Part shown: positions 5,145 to 14,177 of the stretch, piece by piece | Numbering within the stretch: position 1 is the stretch's first letter | Layout of the letters: every line of letters starts with the position of its first letter | From: Pseudomonadota bacterium | GTDB lineage: Bacteria; Myxococcota_A; Polyangia; Polyangiales; Polyangiaceae | Length of the DNA: 14,177 nt | Direction of reading: 5' to 3' | Assembly (NCBI GenBank): GCA_023402175.1 | Contig: JAEXCN010000321.1 | Span: 1 to 14,177, forward strand | Notes under the pieces: model-generated | Database searches by the model: none | The model's input: the letters and a program-made list of their open reading frames with translations, nothing else | What the model was told of the DNA's origin: nothing | Made by a program: the position numbers and the translations under genes

Positions 5145-6337
5145 GCGAAGGCGAATCGAAGCCGGCGCGATCAGCTCCGCCGCCGATGGTCGACGTGACC
5201 GTCGCGGAGCTCATCGAAGATGCGCGCTTGAGCGTGAAGCTCAAGCGCCTGACCGGTGAGAGCGGGCTCGGGCGCCCGATTCGCCATCCTCGGGTCCAGA
5301 AGAGCGGGCTCGCGCTCGCCGGGCACTACTACGGCGTCGTTCCGACGCGCGTCCAGGTGCTCGGTGAAACCGAGCTCTCATATCTCGACACGCTGACGCA
5401 CGAGCAACGAGGCGAAGCCGCGCGCGGCTTCTTCTCGCTCGGGCTTTCCTGCGTCGTCGTCACGCGCCGTGACGAGGCGCCCCGCGCGATCGCGCAAGCC
5501 GCCGAAGCGACGGGCACTCCCCTCTTCCTGAGCGAGGCGCGCTCGAGCCGCACGATCAACGCGCTCCACGCGCTGCTCGACGAGAAGCTCGCGCCTTCAG
5601 CGTCGCTGCACGGCGTGCTCGTCGACGTGTTCGGCATCGGCCTGCTGCTCCTCGGAAAGAGCGGCATCGGCAAGAGCGAATGCGCCGTCGAGCTCGTCCT
5701 CCGCGGCCATCGGCTCGTCGCCGACGACGTCGTTCGCTGCGAGTGGCGCCCTCCGGGGATGGTCTTCGGCTCGCCCGCCGACATCCTTCGTCATCACGTC
5801 GAGGTGCGCGGCCTCGGCCTCCTCAACATCAAGGACCTGTTCGGCGTCACCGCTGTCCGTGAGCGCAAGCGCATCGACATGATCGTGCGCCTCGACGAGT
5901 GGAACGAGAACAAGGAGTACGACCGCCTCGGCGTCGACGACGAGTACTACAACATCCTGAGCACGCCGATCCGACTCGTGACGGTGCCCGTCCGCCCGGG
6001 GCGCGACATGGGCGCGATGCTCGAGATGGCGGCACGGAACGAGCTGCTCCGCCGCGCCGGCAAGCACAGCGCGCGCGAGCTGCTCGCGCGGCTCGAGGAG
6101 AACGCCGGGATCGCCCCGGAGCTCGCGATCGACGATCAACCGGAGAGCGTCGTCGTGAGCGCGCCGGTCAGCGCGAAGATCGCGCCTCCGCCGCCGCCGA
6201 ACAGCAGCGTCGCGCGCCCCGACCCGCGCTGGAACGACTCGGAGTCGGAGCGCTCGCAGCCGGCCGCCAAGCCTTTCAACAGCAACGAGAGCTCGGCCTG
6301 GATTCCCGCGTTCCGTCCCAAGGGAGGGAGCGAATGA
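5141..6337 (+). CDS. hprK: HPr kinase/phosphorylase
   Basis: 398 residues; the usual length is about 310. The enzyme uses ATP or pyrophosphate to phosphorylate a conserved Ser of HPr and reverses this by phosphorolysis. The N-terminal domain (1-150) is followed by the catalytic domain: His157 in 'LHGVLVDVFGIGLLL', P-loop GKSGIGKSE at 172-180, Asp195/Asp196 in 'HRLVADDVV', the family signature 'HHVEVRGLGLLNIKDLFG', and 'PVRPGRDMGAMLEMAARNELLR'. All key residues are present. Residues after about 323 form a Pro/Ser/Glu-rich tail with a PPPPP run and no recognisable domain. The GTG start at 5141 overlaps the ptsN stop and follows AGAAGAAGGGGG (5125-5135 region). Its likely target, HPr with Ser49, is encoded two genes downstream. 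Confidence 0.95.
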   Translation: MSEGESKPARSAPPPMVDVTVAELIEDARLSVKLKRLTGESGLGRPIRHPRVQKSGLALAGHYYGVVPTRVQVLGETELSYLDTLTHEQRGEAARGFFSLGLSCVVVTRRDEAPRAIAQAAEATGTPLFLSEARSSRTINALHALLDEKLAPSASLHGVLVDVFGIGLLLLGKSGIGKSECAVELVLRGHRLVADDVVRCEWRPPGMVFGSPADILRHHVEVRGLGLLNIKDLFGVTAVRERKRIDMIVRLDEWNENKEYDRLGVDDEYYNILSTPIRLVTVPVRPGRDMGAMLEMAARNELLRRAGKHSARELLARLEENAGIAPELAIDDQPESVVVSAPVSAKIAPPPPPNSSVARPDPRWNDSESERSQPAAKPFNSNESSAWIPAFRPKGGSE

Positions 6338-7380
6338 CCGACGCGGTGGAGAACACCGTATCGGCGCCGCCGCCGGTGCCGTCGTCGGCGCGGCGACCGA
6401 TGGTCGTCGTCGTCACCGGCCTCTCGGGGGCAGGTCGGACGACGGCCCTCCGCGCGCTCGAGGACCTCGGGTTCTTCTGCATCGACAACCTGCCCACCGT
6501 GCTCGCGCCCGATGCCGTCGAGCTGTGCGAACGAGGCGGCATGACGCGCGTCGCGCTCGGAATGGACGTCCGCGTGCGCGTGTTCCTCGGTGAGGTCGGC
6601 CGCGTGCTCTCCCAGCTGGAAGACGGCGGCCGCCGTGACCTCTCGGTCCTGTTCCTCGACGCCTCCGACGAGACGATCCTGCGCCGTTTCAGCGAAACCC
6701 GCCGTCCCCACGCGCTCGCCACCTCGGGCTCGCTGACGCATGCCGCCTCCGTGCTCGAAGGACTCACTGTCGAACGCGAGCGCCTCGCCCCGCTCCGCGC
6801 CCGCGCGACGCGCGTGATCGACACGACGCCGCTCAGCGTCCACGACCTGCGTCGCCAGGTCGTCGCCCACTTCGGGCCGGCCTCGGGCACGAGTGAGCGT
6901 ATGGCGATCCGCGTCCTCTCGTTCGGCTTCAAGTACGGGACGCCGGCGGACGCAGACATGGTCTTCGATGTGCGCTTCCTGAAGAACCCGTACTTCGTTC
7001 CCAAGCTGAAGCGCGTGCCGGGGACGGAAAAACCGGTGAAGGACTTCGTGCTCGGCCTGCCGGAGACGAGCGAGTTCCTCGCGCACACCCTCGACCTACT
7101 TCGGTATGTCGTCCCGAAGTACGAGCGCGAGGGCAAGAGCTACCTCACGATCGCCTTCGGATGCACCGGGGGGATGCACCGGAGCGTCGTTCTCGCCGAG
7201 CACGTGGCCGCTGCGCTGGACACGACGCTGCACCCGCCGTCGACCACGGCACCCGCCGCGCGCACGCCGAGCGACGGAGAACCTCATCCGCGCATCGAAA
7301 TCGCCGTCGTCCACCGGGACATCGGGCGCAACGAGCCGCCCGCACGCGTCACCTCCGTCCCGCCGAGGAGCATGCCGTGA
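6334..7380 (+). CDS. rapZ: RapZ/YvcJ-family P-loop nucleotide-binding protein
   Basis: 348 residues (family about 290). N-terminal nucleotide-binding domain: P-loop GLSGAGRTT at 29-37, then 'ALEDLGFFCIDNLP', 'LFLDASDETILRRFSETRRPHAL' and 'RLAPLRARATRVIDTT'. C-terminal domain: 'RVLSFGFKYGTPADADMVFDVRFLKNPYFVP', then 'GTEKPVKDFVL' and the hallmark 'FGCTGGMHRSV' with Cys277, His282 and Arg283. In E. coli RapZ binds small RNAs controlling GlmS; in Bacillus YvcJ affects competence. The P-loop Lys is replaced by Arg35, as I recall for some actinobacterial homologues. A 20-residue N-terminal lead and a roughly 50-residue C-terminal extension are present. ATG 6334 overlaps the hprK stop (ATGA) and follows GGAGGGAG (6323-6330). 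The open frame extends upstream, but without family sequence. Confidence 0.94.
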   Translation: MTDAVENTVSAPPPVPSSARRPMVVVVTGLSGAGRTTALRALEDLGFFCIDNLPTVLAPDAVELCERGGMTRVALGMDVRVRVFLGEVGRVLSQLEDGGRRDLSVLFLDASDETILRRFSETRRPHALATSGSLTHAASVLEGLTVERERLAPLRARATRVIDTTPLSVHDLRRQVVAHFGPASGTSERMAIRVLSFGFKYGTPADADMVFDVRFLKNPYFVPKLKRVPGTEKPVKDFVLGLPETSEFLAHTLDLLRYVVPKYEREGKSYLTIAFGCTGGMHRSVVLAEHVAAALDTTLHPPSTTAPAARTPSDGEPHPRIEIAVVHRDIGRNEPPARVTSVPPRSMP

Positions 7381-7654
7381 ACGAACGCGCGACCGCCCAT
7401 TTCACCATCGTCAACGATCTCGGCCTCCATGCGCGCGCCGCCACGAAGCTGGTGCAGCTCGCTGCGCGCTACCCTTGCGATGTGGTGGTCTCGCACGGCG
7501 GTCAGAACGCGAACGCGAAGAGCGTCATGGGCGTGCTCTTGCTCTGCGGATCGAAGGGAACCGTGGTGGAGGTCACGGCGAACGGGCAGCACGCGCAGGA
7601 ATGTGTAGCGGCCATCGGCGAGCTCATCGCCGATCGCTTCGGGGAGCCGACCTG

Positions 7655-7655
<1 letters not shown>
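7377..7655 (+). CDS. ptsH: Phosphocarrier protein HPr
   Basis: 92 residues, full length. HPr accepts phosphate from enzyme I on His18 ('NDLGLHARAATKLVQLA') and hands it to EIIA proteins. Ser49 in 'NANAKSVMGVLLL' matches the Ser46 site phosphorylated by HPr kinase, which is encoded upstream, so both control sites are intact. The GTG at 7377 overlaps the rapZ stop by four bases (GTGA) and follows CGAGGAG (7364-7370) at 6-nt spacing. The frame is open further upstream, but that part overlaps rapZ and is not HPr-like. No EIIA-Man gene lies between rapZ and ptsH, unlike in many proteobacterial clusters. Confidence 0.95.
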
Positions 7656-9706
<2,051 letters not shown>

Positions 9707-9725
9707 CCGCCACGCTCCCAGCAGG

Positions 9726-9741
9726 GTCGCCTGAGAGCGAC
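9726..9741. terminator. Weak dyad between the convergent ends of ptsI and the flavodoxin-fold gene
   Basis: GTCGC (9726-9730) pairs with GCGAC (9737-9741) around CTGAGA in the 54-base gap between two convergent genes. The stem is short; termination here is inferred mainly from position. Confidence 0.25.
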
Positions 9742-9760
9742 GCGGCTCGCAGGGGTTGGC

Positions 9761-10891
9761 TCACTTGGGGCGCGGGCGCGACAGACCGCGCTCGGGGCGC
9801 TTCGTCTCGCCGCTGCGGACGTCGCGTGTCGCACGGAGGAGCGCGCGCGCCGCGTTCTTCACCTCGTCGACAAGCGCGTGATCCCGGTCGAGCGCCTCGT
9901 GGCTCGTCGCATACGGCTCGTAGTAGCCCACGTAGCGATCGAGCTTCGCGTACGAGCCCGCGTCGACGAGGCCCATCCACTCGAGCCAGTCCGACAGCGC
10001 GTGCCGCACGGCGTCGATCCCGGCCACGTCGCCGTGGACCACGACGGCGAACGTGCGGCCAGCGAGGTGCTGCGGGTAACTCCATCCGGCGAGCTCGACG
10101 TCCTTGGCGCGCTTCGGGTCTTTGCCTTGCGTGAGCGACGGGTCGGGATTGCCACCGTCGGCGCAGACGAGACGATCGATCATGAGCTTGAGCGGGCTCG
10201 GCGCCATGTACCAGTAGACCGGCGTGACGATCATCACGCCGTGCGCGAGGACCCACCGCTCGTAGATCTCGGCCATCGCGTCGTTGACCTGGCCGAGCGC
10301 GTGGTTCGGGTAGCAGGAGCACGGCCAGTGACAGAGCGGCATCGCCGTCGACAGACAGCCCTTGCAAGGGTGGATGTCTCGTCCGTACTCGCTCGTGAGG
10401 AGGCTCAAGTCGAGATGGTCGACGGTCGCGCCTTCGTCCTCGATCGCGCTCTTCGCAGTCTGAGCGAGGCGCCACGACTTGGAGACCTCCGAGGGACAGG
10501 TGTCGTCGTTACGTGAGCTACCCGTGACGACGAGGATGCGCGTCTTCGCGGTCCGATCGGCGTGCTGCTTCTGCGCTGTCTCGAGATGGCGCTTCGTCTC
10601 GAGCCATTCCGTCGAGAGCGCATACGTCGGATCGGCGAAGCCCGGACCTGCCGGAACGGTCGAGGGGGCCTTGCGCCCTTGGCAATAAGCATCCCAGGCG
10701 ATCGCCTCGAGGCGGGCGATCGTCTCTCGCTCGGCGTCGAACGCCGGATCGAAGAACCGCTCGCGGAAGCGGCGGCCGAACTCCTCGCGCGAAAGCTTCC
10801 CAGGCCCCTGCCCTTTCCGAATGGTGTAGAGCGCCACGCGATCGAAAAGGCAACGGGCGAGCCGACGACGACCTGCCGGAAATCGCGGCAT
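9761..10891 (-). CDS. Flavodoxin-fold NAD(P)H-dependent oxidoreductase with cysteine cluster
   Basis: 376 residues from the chosen ATG at 10891. The first 117 residues are an uncharacterised helical region ('LFDRVALYTIRKGQGPGKLSREEFGRRFRERFFDP'). Residues 118 onward are a flavodoxin-like domain: FMN phosphate loop 'RILVVTGSSRNDDTCPSE', 'GATVDHLDLSLL', and 'GVMIVTPVYWYMAPSPLKLMIDRL', the flavin-ring loop of the NADPH-dependent FMN reductase family. Between them 'HPCKGCLSTAMPLCHWPCSC' (from residue 175) has cysteines at 176, 179, 187, 191 and 193, followed by 'VNDAMAEIYERW'. The position recalls the cysteine motif of iron-sulfur flavoproteins (Isf), but the spacing differs, so metal binding is unproven. 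The start is uncertain: the frame is open to 11134, but upstream sequence is low-complexity Arg-rich. The substrate is unknown. The gene is convergent with ptsI and divergent from the lipoprotein gene. Confidence 0.8.
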   Translation of the reverse strand: MPRFPAGRRRLARCLFDRVALYTIRKGQGPGKLSREEFGRRFRERFFDPAFDAERETIARLEAIAWDAYCQGRKAPSTVPAGPGFADPTYALSTEWLETKRHLETAQKQHADRTAKTRILVVTGSSRNDDTCPSEVSKSWRLAQTAKSAIEDEGATVDHLDLSLLTSEYGRDIHPCKGCLSTAMPLCHWPCSCYPNHALGQVNDAMAEIYERWVLAHGVMIVTPVYWYMAPSPLKLMIDRLVCADGGNPDPSLTQGKDPKRAKDVELAGWSYPQHLAGRTFAVVVHGDVAGIDAVRHALSDWLEWMGLVDAGSYAKLDRYVGYYEPYATSHEALDRDHALVDEVKNAARALLRATRDVRSGETKRPERGLSRPRPK

Positions 10892-11187
10892 TCCCTCGCT
10901 CGGCGAGGCTGCGCCGCAGACGCTTCGAGACAAGTTGCTACGAATGCGGCGGCGCGCTCGTTCGCTCGGCACGTAGCCCGCGCGGGCGTGCCGCTCTGGA
11001 GTGGGCGGCGATCGCCGGGACGCGTCGTGGGCCGTCAGCATGAACCGCCGCCTCGCGCGCCCCGGGGCGGCCACGATCTGGATCCCCAGATCCTCAGACC
11101 CTGCGCAATTCGCGCGAGACCTGCGTGGAACCAATGGAAATCATTGACGACCGCCGTGGCACGACATGTGTACCTGTGTAGGACATC
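10892..11187. promoter_or_regulatory. Divergent intergenic region with three dyads
   Basis: This 296-base gap separates the divergent reductase and lipoprotein genes. It contains three dyads. The first is GGCACG (10968-10973) / CGTGCC (10987-10992) enclosing the palindrome CCCGCGCGGG (10977-10986). The second is the 12-bp palindrome CGCCCCGGGGCG (11058-11069). The third is a perfect 7-bp inverted repeat GATCTGG (11075-11081) / CCAGATC (11086-11092). They could be operators or transcript-end structures. The left part is open on the minus strand in frame with the reductase, so some of it would be coding if that gene starts further upstream. Confidence 0.35.
11144..11172 (+). promoter_or_regulatory. 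Weak sigma-70-like promoter for the lipoprotein gene
   Basis: TTGACG (11144-11149) resembles a -35 box; TGTGTA (11167-11172), 17 bases further on, is a poor -10. The ATG at 11188 follows AGGA (11180-11183). A TGGCACG at 11157-11163 overlaps this region but is judged unlikely to be a working sigma-54 site. Confidence 0.25.
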
Positions 11188-13743
11188 ATGCGCACCCGCT
11201 CGGTCGCCCTCCTTGCTCTCCTCTCGATTGCCACCACCGCCGCGTGCTCCGCGGAGTCGGACGCAGAGCCCGAGAGCTCCGAGGCGGCCGTCACCGACCT
11301 GAAGGCGTATTGGGCCGACGCGAAGCGGCTCGATCTCGGTGACCTCACGCGCGTCGCCGTCGGCTTCGCGACCGACGGTCTGAACGACCAGCTCGCATCG
11401 AGCAACTTCGGCGCGCGCTTCGATGCCCCGCAGGTCTTTGCCGCGCAGGCAGACCCGAACCGTGTGCTTCCGGACAGCGCGGAGGTGAAGGCGCTCGACA
11501 CGGTCGTCAGCGGGCTCGCGGCGCGCTTCGGTGAGAGCGCGCTCGGTACGCAGGTGAACGCGACGCGCCTTCGCCACCTCCAGAGCGGCGCCGACAAGTA
11601 CTACGTCGAGTCCGCGTTCTCGGCTCGCGCCGGGCTCGGCCGAGCATGGAGCTTCGATGCGAGCGGCCTCACGACCGGCGCGAACGTCACTCTCGGCTTC
11701 GACAGCAACGCCGAGCTCGTCTCCCGCGTCATCCTCGCGGCCGACGACGACAAGATCGGTTCGCTCCTCTCGGCGCCGCTCGCCGCCGCGAAGGAGATGC
11801 GCGGGTTCGTCTATCCGCGCTCGGTCCAGGACATCCGCAGCATGAAGCCCGGCGAGATGTTCGCCCTCCGCGGCCTCGGCAAGCTCGGCGCGAACTTCGG
11901 CATCGGCGCTCCGATCCTCGTCGCCGAGCCGACCACGAGCCTCGCCTACCGCATCGTCGTCTCCGCCGGCGTCTCGGGCGTCATCGGCGGGCAGCTCGAC
12001 GTGCAGCTGGTCCGCCTCGACGGAGACGAGGTCGTCGTCGACGTCGGCGTCGAGAACGGACACGGCGTCTCCTTCCAGGCGGCCGTACGCGACGGCTGGG
12101 GCGTGAAGGGCATCTGCGAGGACGGAGAGCGTTGCCTCCGCGCCGTCGAGCTCGCCGGCAAGCGCATCGATCTCGCTCATCTCGTCGAGCAGGCCATCGA
12201 GAAGCGACTCAACTCGTATCTCTCGTTCCGCATCGAAGGACAGGCGGCGAACGCCAGCTCGCGCGTGAGCCTCTCCCGGTTCCGTTTCCACCTCGATCGA
12301 GGCAATCAAGACGAGGTCGAGAAGGCGCTCCAGCAGGCGCTCAAGTTCGACGTGCGCCTCGCGCAGGCTCTCTACAATCGCGATCTCGGCGAGCGTGCCC
12401 CCGCCGTCATCGCCGACTTCGACGCGGTCCGCGCTGCGACGACCTCGACGCGCAACTTCGGCTTCGAGCTGCTCGGCATGAACGTCTACCACCGCGCCGT
12501 CGTGAAGAAGGAGGGCTCGTTCGTCGTCCAGACGCCGGAAGGCGCGAAGTCGATTCTCTTCGACAGCGTCCACAAGGACGGCGGCTGGTTCCAGATGGAC
12601 CACGGCTTCACGCGCACGGGCATCGCGGCGCAGACGCTCGACGCGCAGAACCCGGAGTCGTTCCGCAGCGAGGCCAACCTCTTCCTGCAGACGGCCGTGG
12701 GCGACAAGCACATGGACGACGACGTCATCATCGACAACGTCGACGCGACGCTGCTCGGCCTCGTCGGGCCGCGCGCCGTCGAGGCGCTCGACGCCTTCGG
12801 GAATCAGATGGAGCGGCTCGTCTGGTCGAAGTGCCCCGTCGAGGAGGACCGGGAGCGCAACACGAAGACGTGGGACGAGCAGTGCAACGTCCGGCTCCTC
12901 GAGACTCCGGAGATGACGAGCCTCAAGGCTCAGGGCCTTGCCGCGATCGAGCCGTTCATCGCCGATCTCCCGGCCGACTTCCAGACAGTCGTCCGCGAGG
13001 CGGCGAAGGTCCGACTCACGCTCCAGTCGGTCGGCATCCACAACCTCGATCTCGCGAACGGGCCGAACGCCTCGTTCACCCTCGACATGCGCCTCGACGA
13101 CAAGGCGCTCGGCCTCCTCGCCTCTCGTTCGAAGGCCGAATACGCCGGCGCGCTGCGGGAATACCTCGCCGCCGTCTACGCCGATCGCCAGAAGGTCGGT
13201 GCGGACATGGACAAGGAGGCCGTTCGCCGCGCCGTCGACGAGAAGTGGGGTCGCGAGATCGAAGCGATGGCGAGCCTCTTCGACGCACGCGCGAAGAGCT
13301 ACCGACTCATCACGGACGCCGAGCGACTCGTCCCCGTTGCGCTCCGCGGCAAGCGCTTCGTCTCGTACCCGCTCGGGATCCGCTTCAGCGTCGACGGCAA
13401 CGACGCACGCGCGTACGAGAGCGCAGTGATCGAATCGACGAGCAACGACCGTGCGAAGGCGGCGGCGCGCCTGTTCGACGATCTCCTGAAGGCGGCGGAC
13501 CGGATCAACGCGCCGCTCTACGACGAGCACACCGCGACGTTCCCGCTGCTCGCGCTCGTTCCGCACGAGAACCTCGAGATCGGCATGACGGTGCAGGCCG
13601 ACGTCAAGAGCACGTTCTGGGTGAAGCGTGACCGCTACCTGAAGGCGGGCTTCACGACCGTCGCGGCACACGCCAAGGGCAGCGATGTCTCGAACATCAG
13701 CGCGGGGATGTTCGACCTCGACGCGATGATGAACGCAAACTGA
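11188..13743 (+). CDS. Large predicted lipoprotein of unknown function
   Basis: 851 residues, family not recognised. The N-terminus 'MRTRSVALLALLSIATTAAC' is a lipoprotein signal peptide: positive start, hydrophobic core, then TAAC with the lipidated Cys at residue 20 (the -3 residue is Thr rather than the usual Leu), followed by an acidic Ser-rich linker. The mature part mixes beta-rich stretches (about 110-310) with helical segments ('EYAGALREYLAAVYADRQKVGADMDKEAVRRAVDEKW'). Besides Cys20 only four cysteines were noticed, in two close pairs (310/316 and 549/566), which suggests disulfides outside the cytoplasm. No membrane segment follows the signal. The AGGA at 11180-11183 supports the ATG. 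The gene stands alone between divergent and convergent neighbours. An 878-codon open frame on the opposite strand is a composition artefact. Outer-membrane or periplasmic location is inferred. Confidence 0.85.
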   Translation: MRTRSVALLALLSIATTAACSAESDAEPESSEAAVTDLKAYWADAKRLDLGDLTRVAVGFATDGLNDQLASSNFGARFDAPQVFAAQADPNRVLPDSAEVKALDTVVSGLAARFGESALGTQVNATRLRHLQSGADKYYVESAFSARAGLGRAWSFDASGLTTGANVTLGFDSNAELVSRVILAADDDKIGSLLSAPLAAAKEMRGFVYPRSVQDIRSMKPGEMFALRGLGKLGANFGIGAPILVAEPTTSLAYRIVVSAGVSGVIGGQLDVQLVRLDGDEVVVDVGVENGHGVSFQAAVRDGWGVKGICEDGERCLRAVELAGKRIDLAHLVEQAIEKRLNSYLSFRIEGQAANASSRVSLSRFRFHLDRGNQDEVEKALQQALKFDVRLAQALYNRDLGERAPAVIADFDAVRAATTSTRNFGFELLGMNVYHRAVVKKEGSFVVQTPEGAKSILFDSVHKDGGWFQMDHGFTRTGIAAQTLDAQNPESFRSEANLFLQTAVGDKHMDDDVIIDNVDATLLGLVGPRAVEALDAFGNQMERLVWSKCPVEEDRERNTKTWDEQCNVRLLETPEMTSLKAQGLAAIEPFIADLPADFQTVVREAAKVRLTLQSVGIHNLDLANGPNASFTLDMRLDDKALGLLASRSKAEYAGALREYLAAVYADRQKVGADMDKEAVRRAVDEKWGREIEAMASLFDARAKSYRLITDAERLVPVALRGKRFVSYPLGIRFSVDGNDARAYESAVIESTSNDRAKAAARLFDDLLKAADRINAPLYDEHTATFPLLALVPHENLEIGMTVQADVKSTFWVKRDRYLKAGFTTVAAHAKGSDVSNISAGMFDLDAMMNAN

Positions 13744-13761
13744 GGATCACGAAGCGGCATC

Positions 13762-13797
13762 GAGGCGCTCGCCGGGAAGGGCTCCGGCGAGCGCTTC
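13762..13797. terminator. Strong bidirectional terminator-like hairpin between convergent genes
   Basis: GCGCTCGCCGG (13765-13775) pairs perfectly with CCGGCGAGCGC (13784-13794). The stem can be extended by three pairs (one G-U) to 13762-13797, with an 8-base loop. It lies in the 74-base gap between the lipoprotein stop (13743) and the stop of the convergent gene (13818), where both transcripts should end. There is no clear T-run on either side. Confidence 0.65.
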
Positions 13798-13817
13798 GTC
13801 GTCTGCGGCGGCGCATC

Positions 13818-14177
13818 TCAGTCGTCGTCGTCGTCGTGCTCGTGCTGTCCTTGCCCCTCCGGTTGCGGCTGTCCGGGCGCGGCGCCGTCCGGACCGCGCG
13901 GGTGCTCCAATCCCTCCGAGCGAGGCTGCATGCGACCACGCATCGCCTCCCGCAGGCCGTCCATGAACGCCTGGATCTGCTGGCCTCCCACACCCGGCTG
14001 GCCCTCTTGGCCTTCGGCGCCCGTCGGTCCCTGCGGCCCCCCGAACCCCGGCTGGCCCTGCCCCATCGGTCCCTGCGGACCTCCCGGGCCGTACTGTCCC
14101 GGACCTCCCGGGCCGTACTGTCCCGGACCTCCCGGGCCGTACTGTCCCGGACCTCCCGGGCCGTACTGCCCCGGACC
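13818..14177 (-). CDS. Collagen/silk-like Gly-Pro-rich repeat protein, 5' end outside window
   Basis: The frame is open to the window edge, so only the C-terminal 119 residues are seen. Residues 1-33 are tandem GPGGPGQY octapeptides. After a short link, residues 41-67 form nine unbroken Gly-X-Y triplets (GQP GFG GPQ GPT GAE GQE, then GQP GVG GQQ), a collagen-like stretch. A predicted helix follows ('IQAFMDGLREAMRGRMQPR'), then a Pro/Gln/Gly-rich tail ending HEHDDDDD. The internal ATG at 14066 lies inside the repeat continuum and is unlikely to be the start. GPG-type repeats with Gln and Tyr recall spider-silk proteins; the resemblance is compositional only. No signal peptide can be assessed. 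The poly-Asp tail is coded by five GTC units on the plus strand (13821-13835). The protein could be a surface, matrix or disordered linker protein, or the tail of a larger enzyme. Confidence 0.7.
   Translation of the reverse strand, partial: GPGQYGPGGPGQYGPGGPGQYGPGGPGQYGPGGPQGPMGQGQPGFGGPQGPTGAEGQEGQPGVGGQQIQAFMDGLREAMRGRMQPRSEGLEHPRGPDGAAPGQPQPEGQGQHEHDDDDD
14077..14177. repeat. 24-bp tandem repeats coding GPGGPGQY
   Basis: Four full head-to-tail copies: 14077-14100, 14101-14124, 14125-14148 and 14149-14172. The first three are identical and the fourth differs by one base (C instead of T at 14169). Five bases of a fifth copy reach the window end. Each unit is eight codons, so gain or loss of copies keeps the frame. 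The near identity points to recent expansion or ongoing homogenisation. Confidence 0.95.

Noticed and set aside
10892..11134. N-terminal extension of the flavodoxin-fold gene up to 11134
   Set aside because: The 81 extra residues are Arg/Ser/Pro-rich with no pattern and cover the dyads of the divergent intergenic region. The ATG at 10891 is preferred, though without a well-spaced ribosome-binding site.
11157..11172. TGGCACG followed by GTGTA, a sigma-54-like promoter before the lipoprotein gene
   Set aside because: The -24 half is perfect, but the -12 GC is GT. The implied transcription start (about 11182) would remove the ribosome-binding site just before ATG 11188.
11035..13671. 878-codon open frame on the minus strand opposite the lipoprotein gene
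   Set aside because: Its translation is dominated by Arg, Glu, Val, Asp and Leu with no domain, as expected for the complement of a GC-rich gene. The plus-strand frame has a lipoprotein signal peptide, a ribosome-binding site and normal composition.

Overview
The window is uniformly GC-rich, with short intergenic gaps and many GTG starts. It carries a chromosomal gene set in the order lptA/C-lptB-(regulator)-rpoN-hpf-ptsN-hprK-rapZ-ptsH-ptsI. The lptB-rpoN-hpf-ptsN-rapZ backbone is a well-known Gram-negative cluster. The added HPr kinase, the type of small winged-helix regulator and the large unrecognised lipoprotein suggest a deltaproteobacterial-grade organism, most likely Myxococcota (Polyangia). 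The taxon is inferred from gene content, not tested. No mobile element, CRISPR array, rRNA or tRNA was seen, and nothing in base composition points to recent transfer.

Region 1 (1-1173): the 3' part of a periplasmic lipopolysaccharide-transport protein (LptA/LptC/OstA-like), overlapping by 4 bases with lptB, the ATPase of the LPS exporter. Region 2 (1174-2109): a small stand-alone winged-helix regulator inserted between lptB and rpoN. It is preceded by an array of inverted repeats and a possible sigma-54 promoter. A second possible sigma-54 promoter lies ahead of rpoN. Region 3 (2110-4131): rpoN (sigma-54), then a 500-base non-coding stretch with a 97-nt imperfect palindrome, phased short repeats and a possible 22-codon leader peptide that overlaps the hpf start.

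Region 4 (4132-9706): hpf (ribosome hibernation), a strong hairpin, then a tightly coupled regulatory-PTS operon: ptsN (EIIA-Ntr), hprK (HPr Ser kinase/phosphorylase), rapZ (P-loop RNA-binding/nucleotide protein), ptsH (HPr) and ptsI (enzyme I). Each gene overlaps the next by 1-4 bases. All phospho-transfer residues are present (EI His273, HPr His18 and Ser49, EIIA His69), but no sugar permease (EIIB/EIIC) is in view. This looks like a signalling phosphorelay that reports PEP/energy status rather than a sugar importer. Several of these proteins carry unusual disordered, Pro/Ser/Ala-rich tails.

Region 5 (9761-14177): a convergent flavodoxin-fold reductase with a cysteine cluster, a divergent 851-residue predicted lipoprotein of unknown function, a strong terminator-like hairpin, and the 3' part of a convergent gene for a collagen/silk-like Gly-Pro-rich protein. 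That protein is encoded by perfect 24-bp tandem repeats running off the window edge. The least explained parts of the window are the collagen-like protein, the large lipoprotein, the 97-nt palindrome and the leader peptide before hpf.
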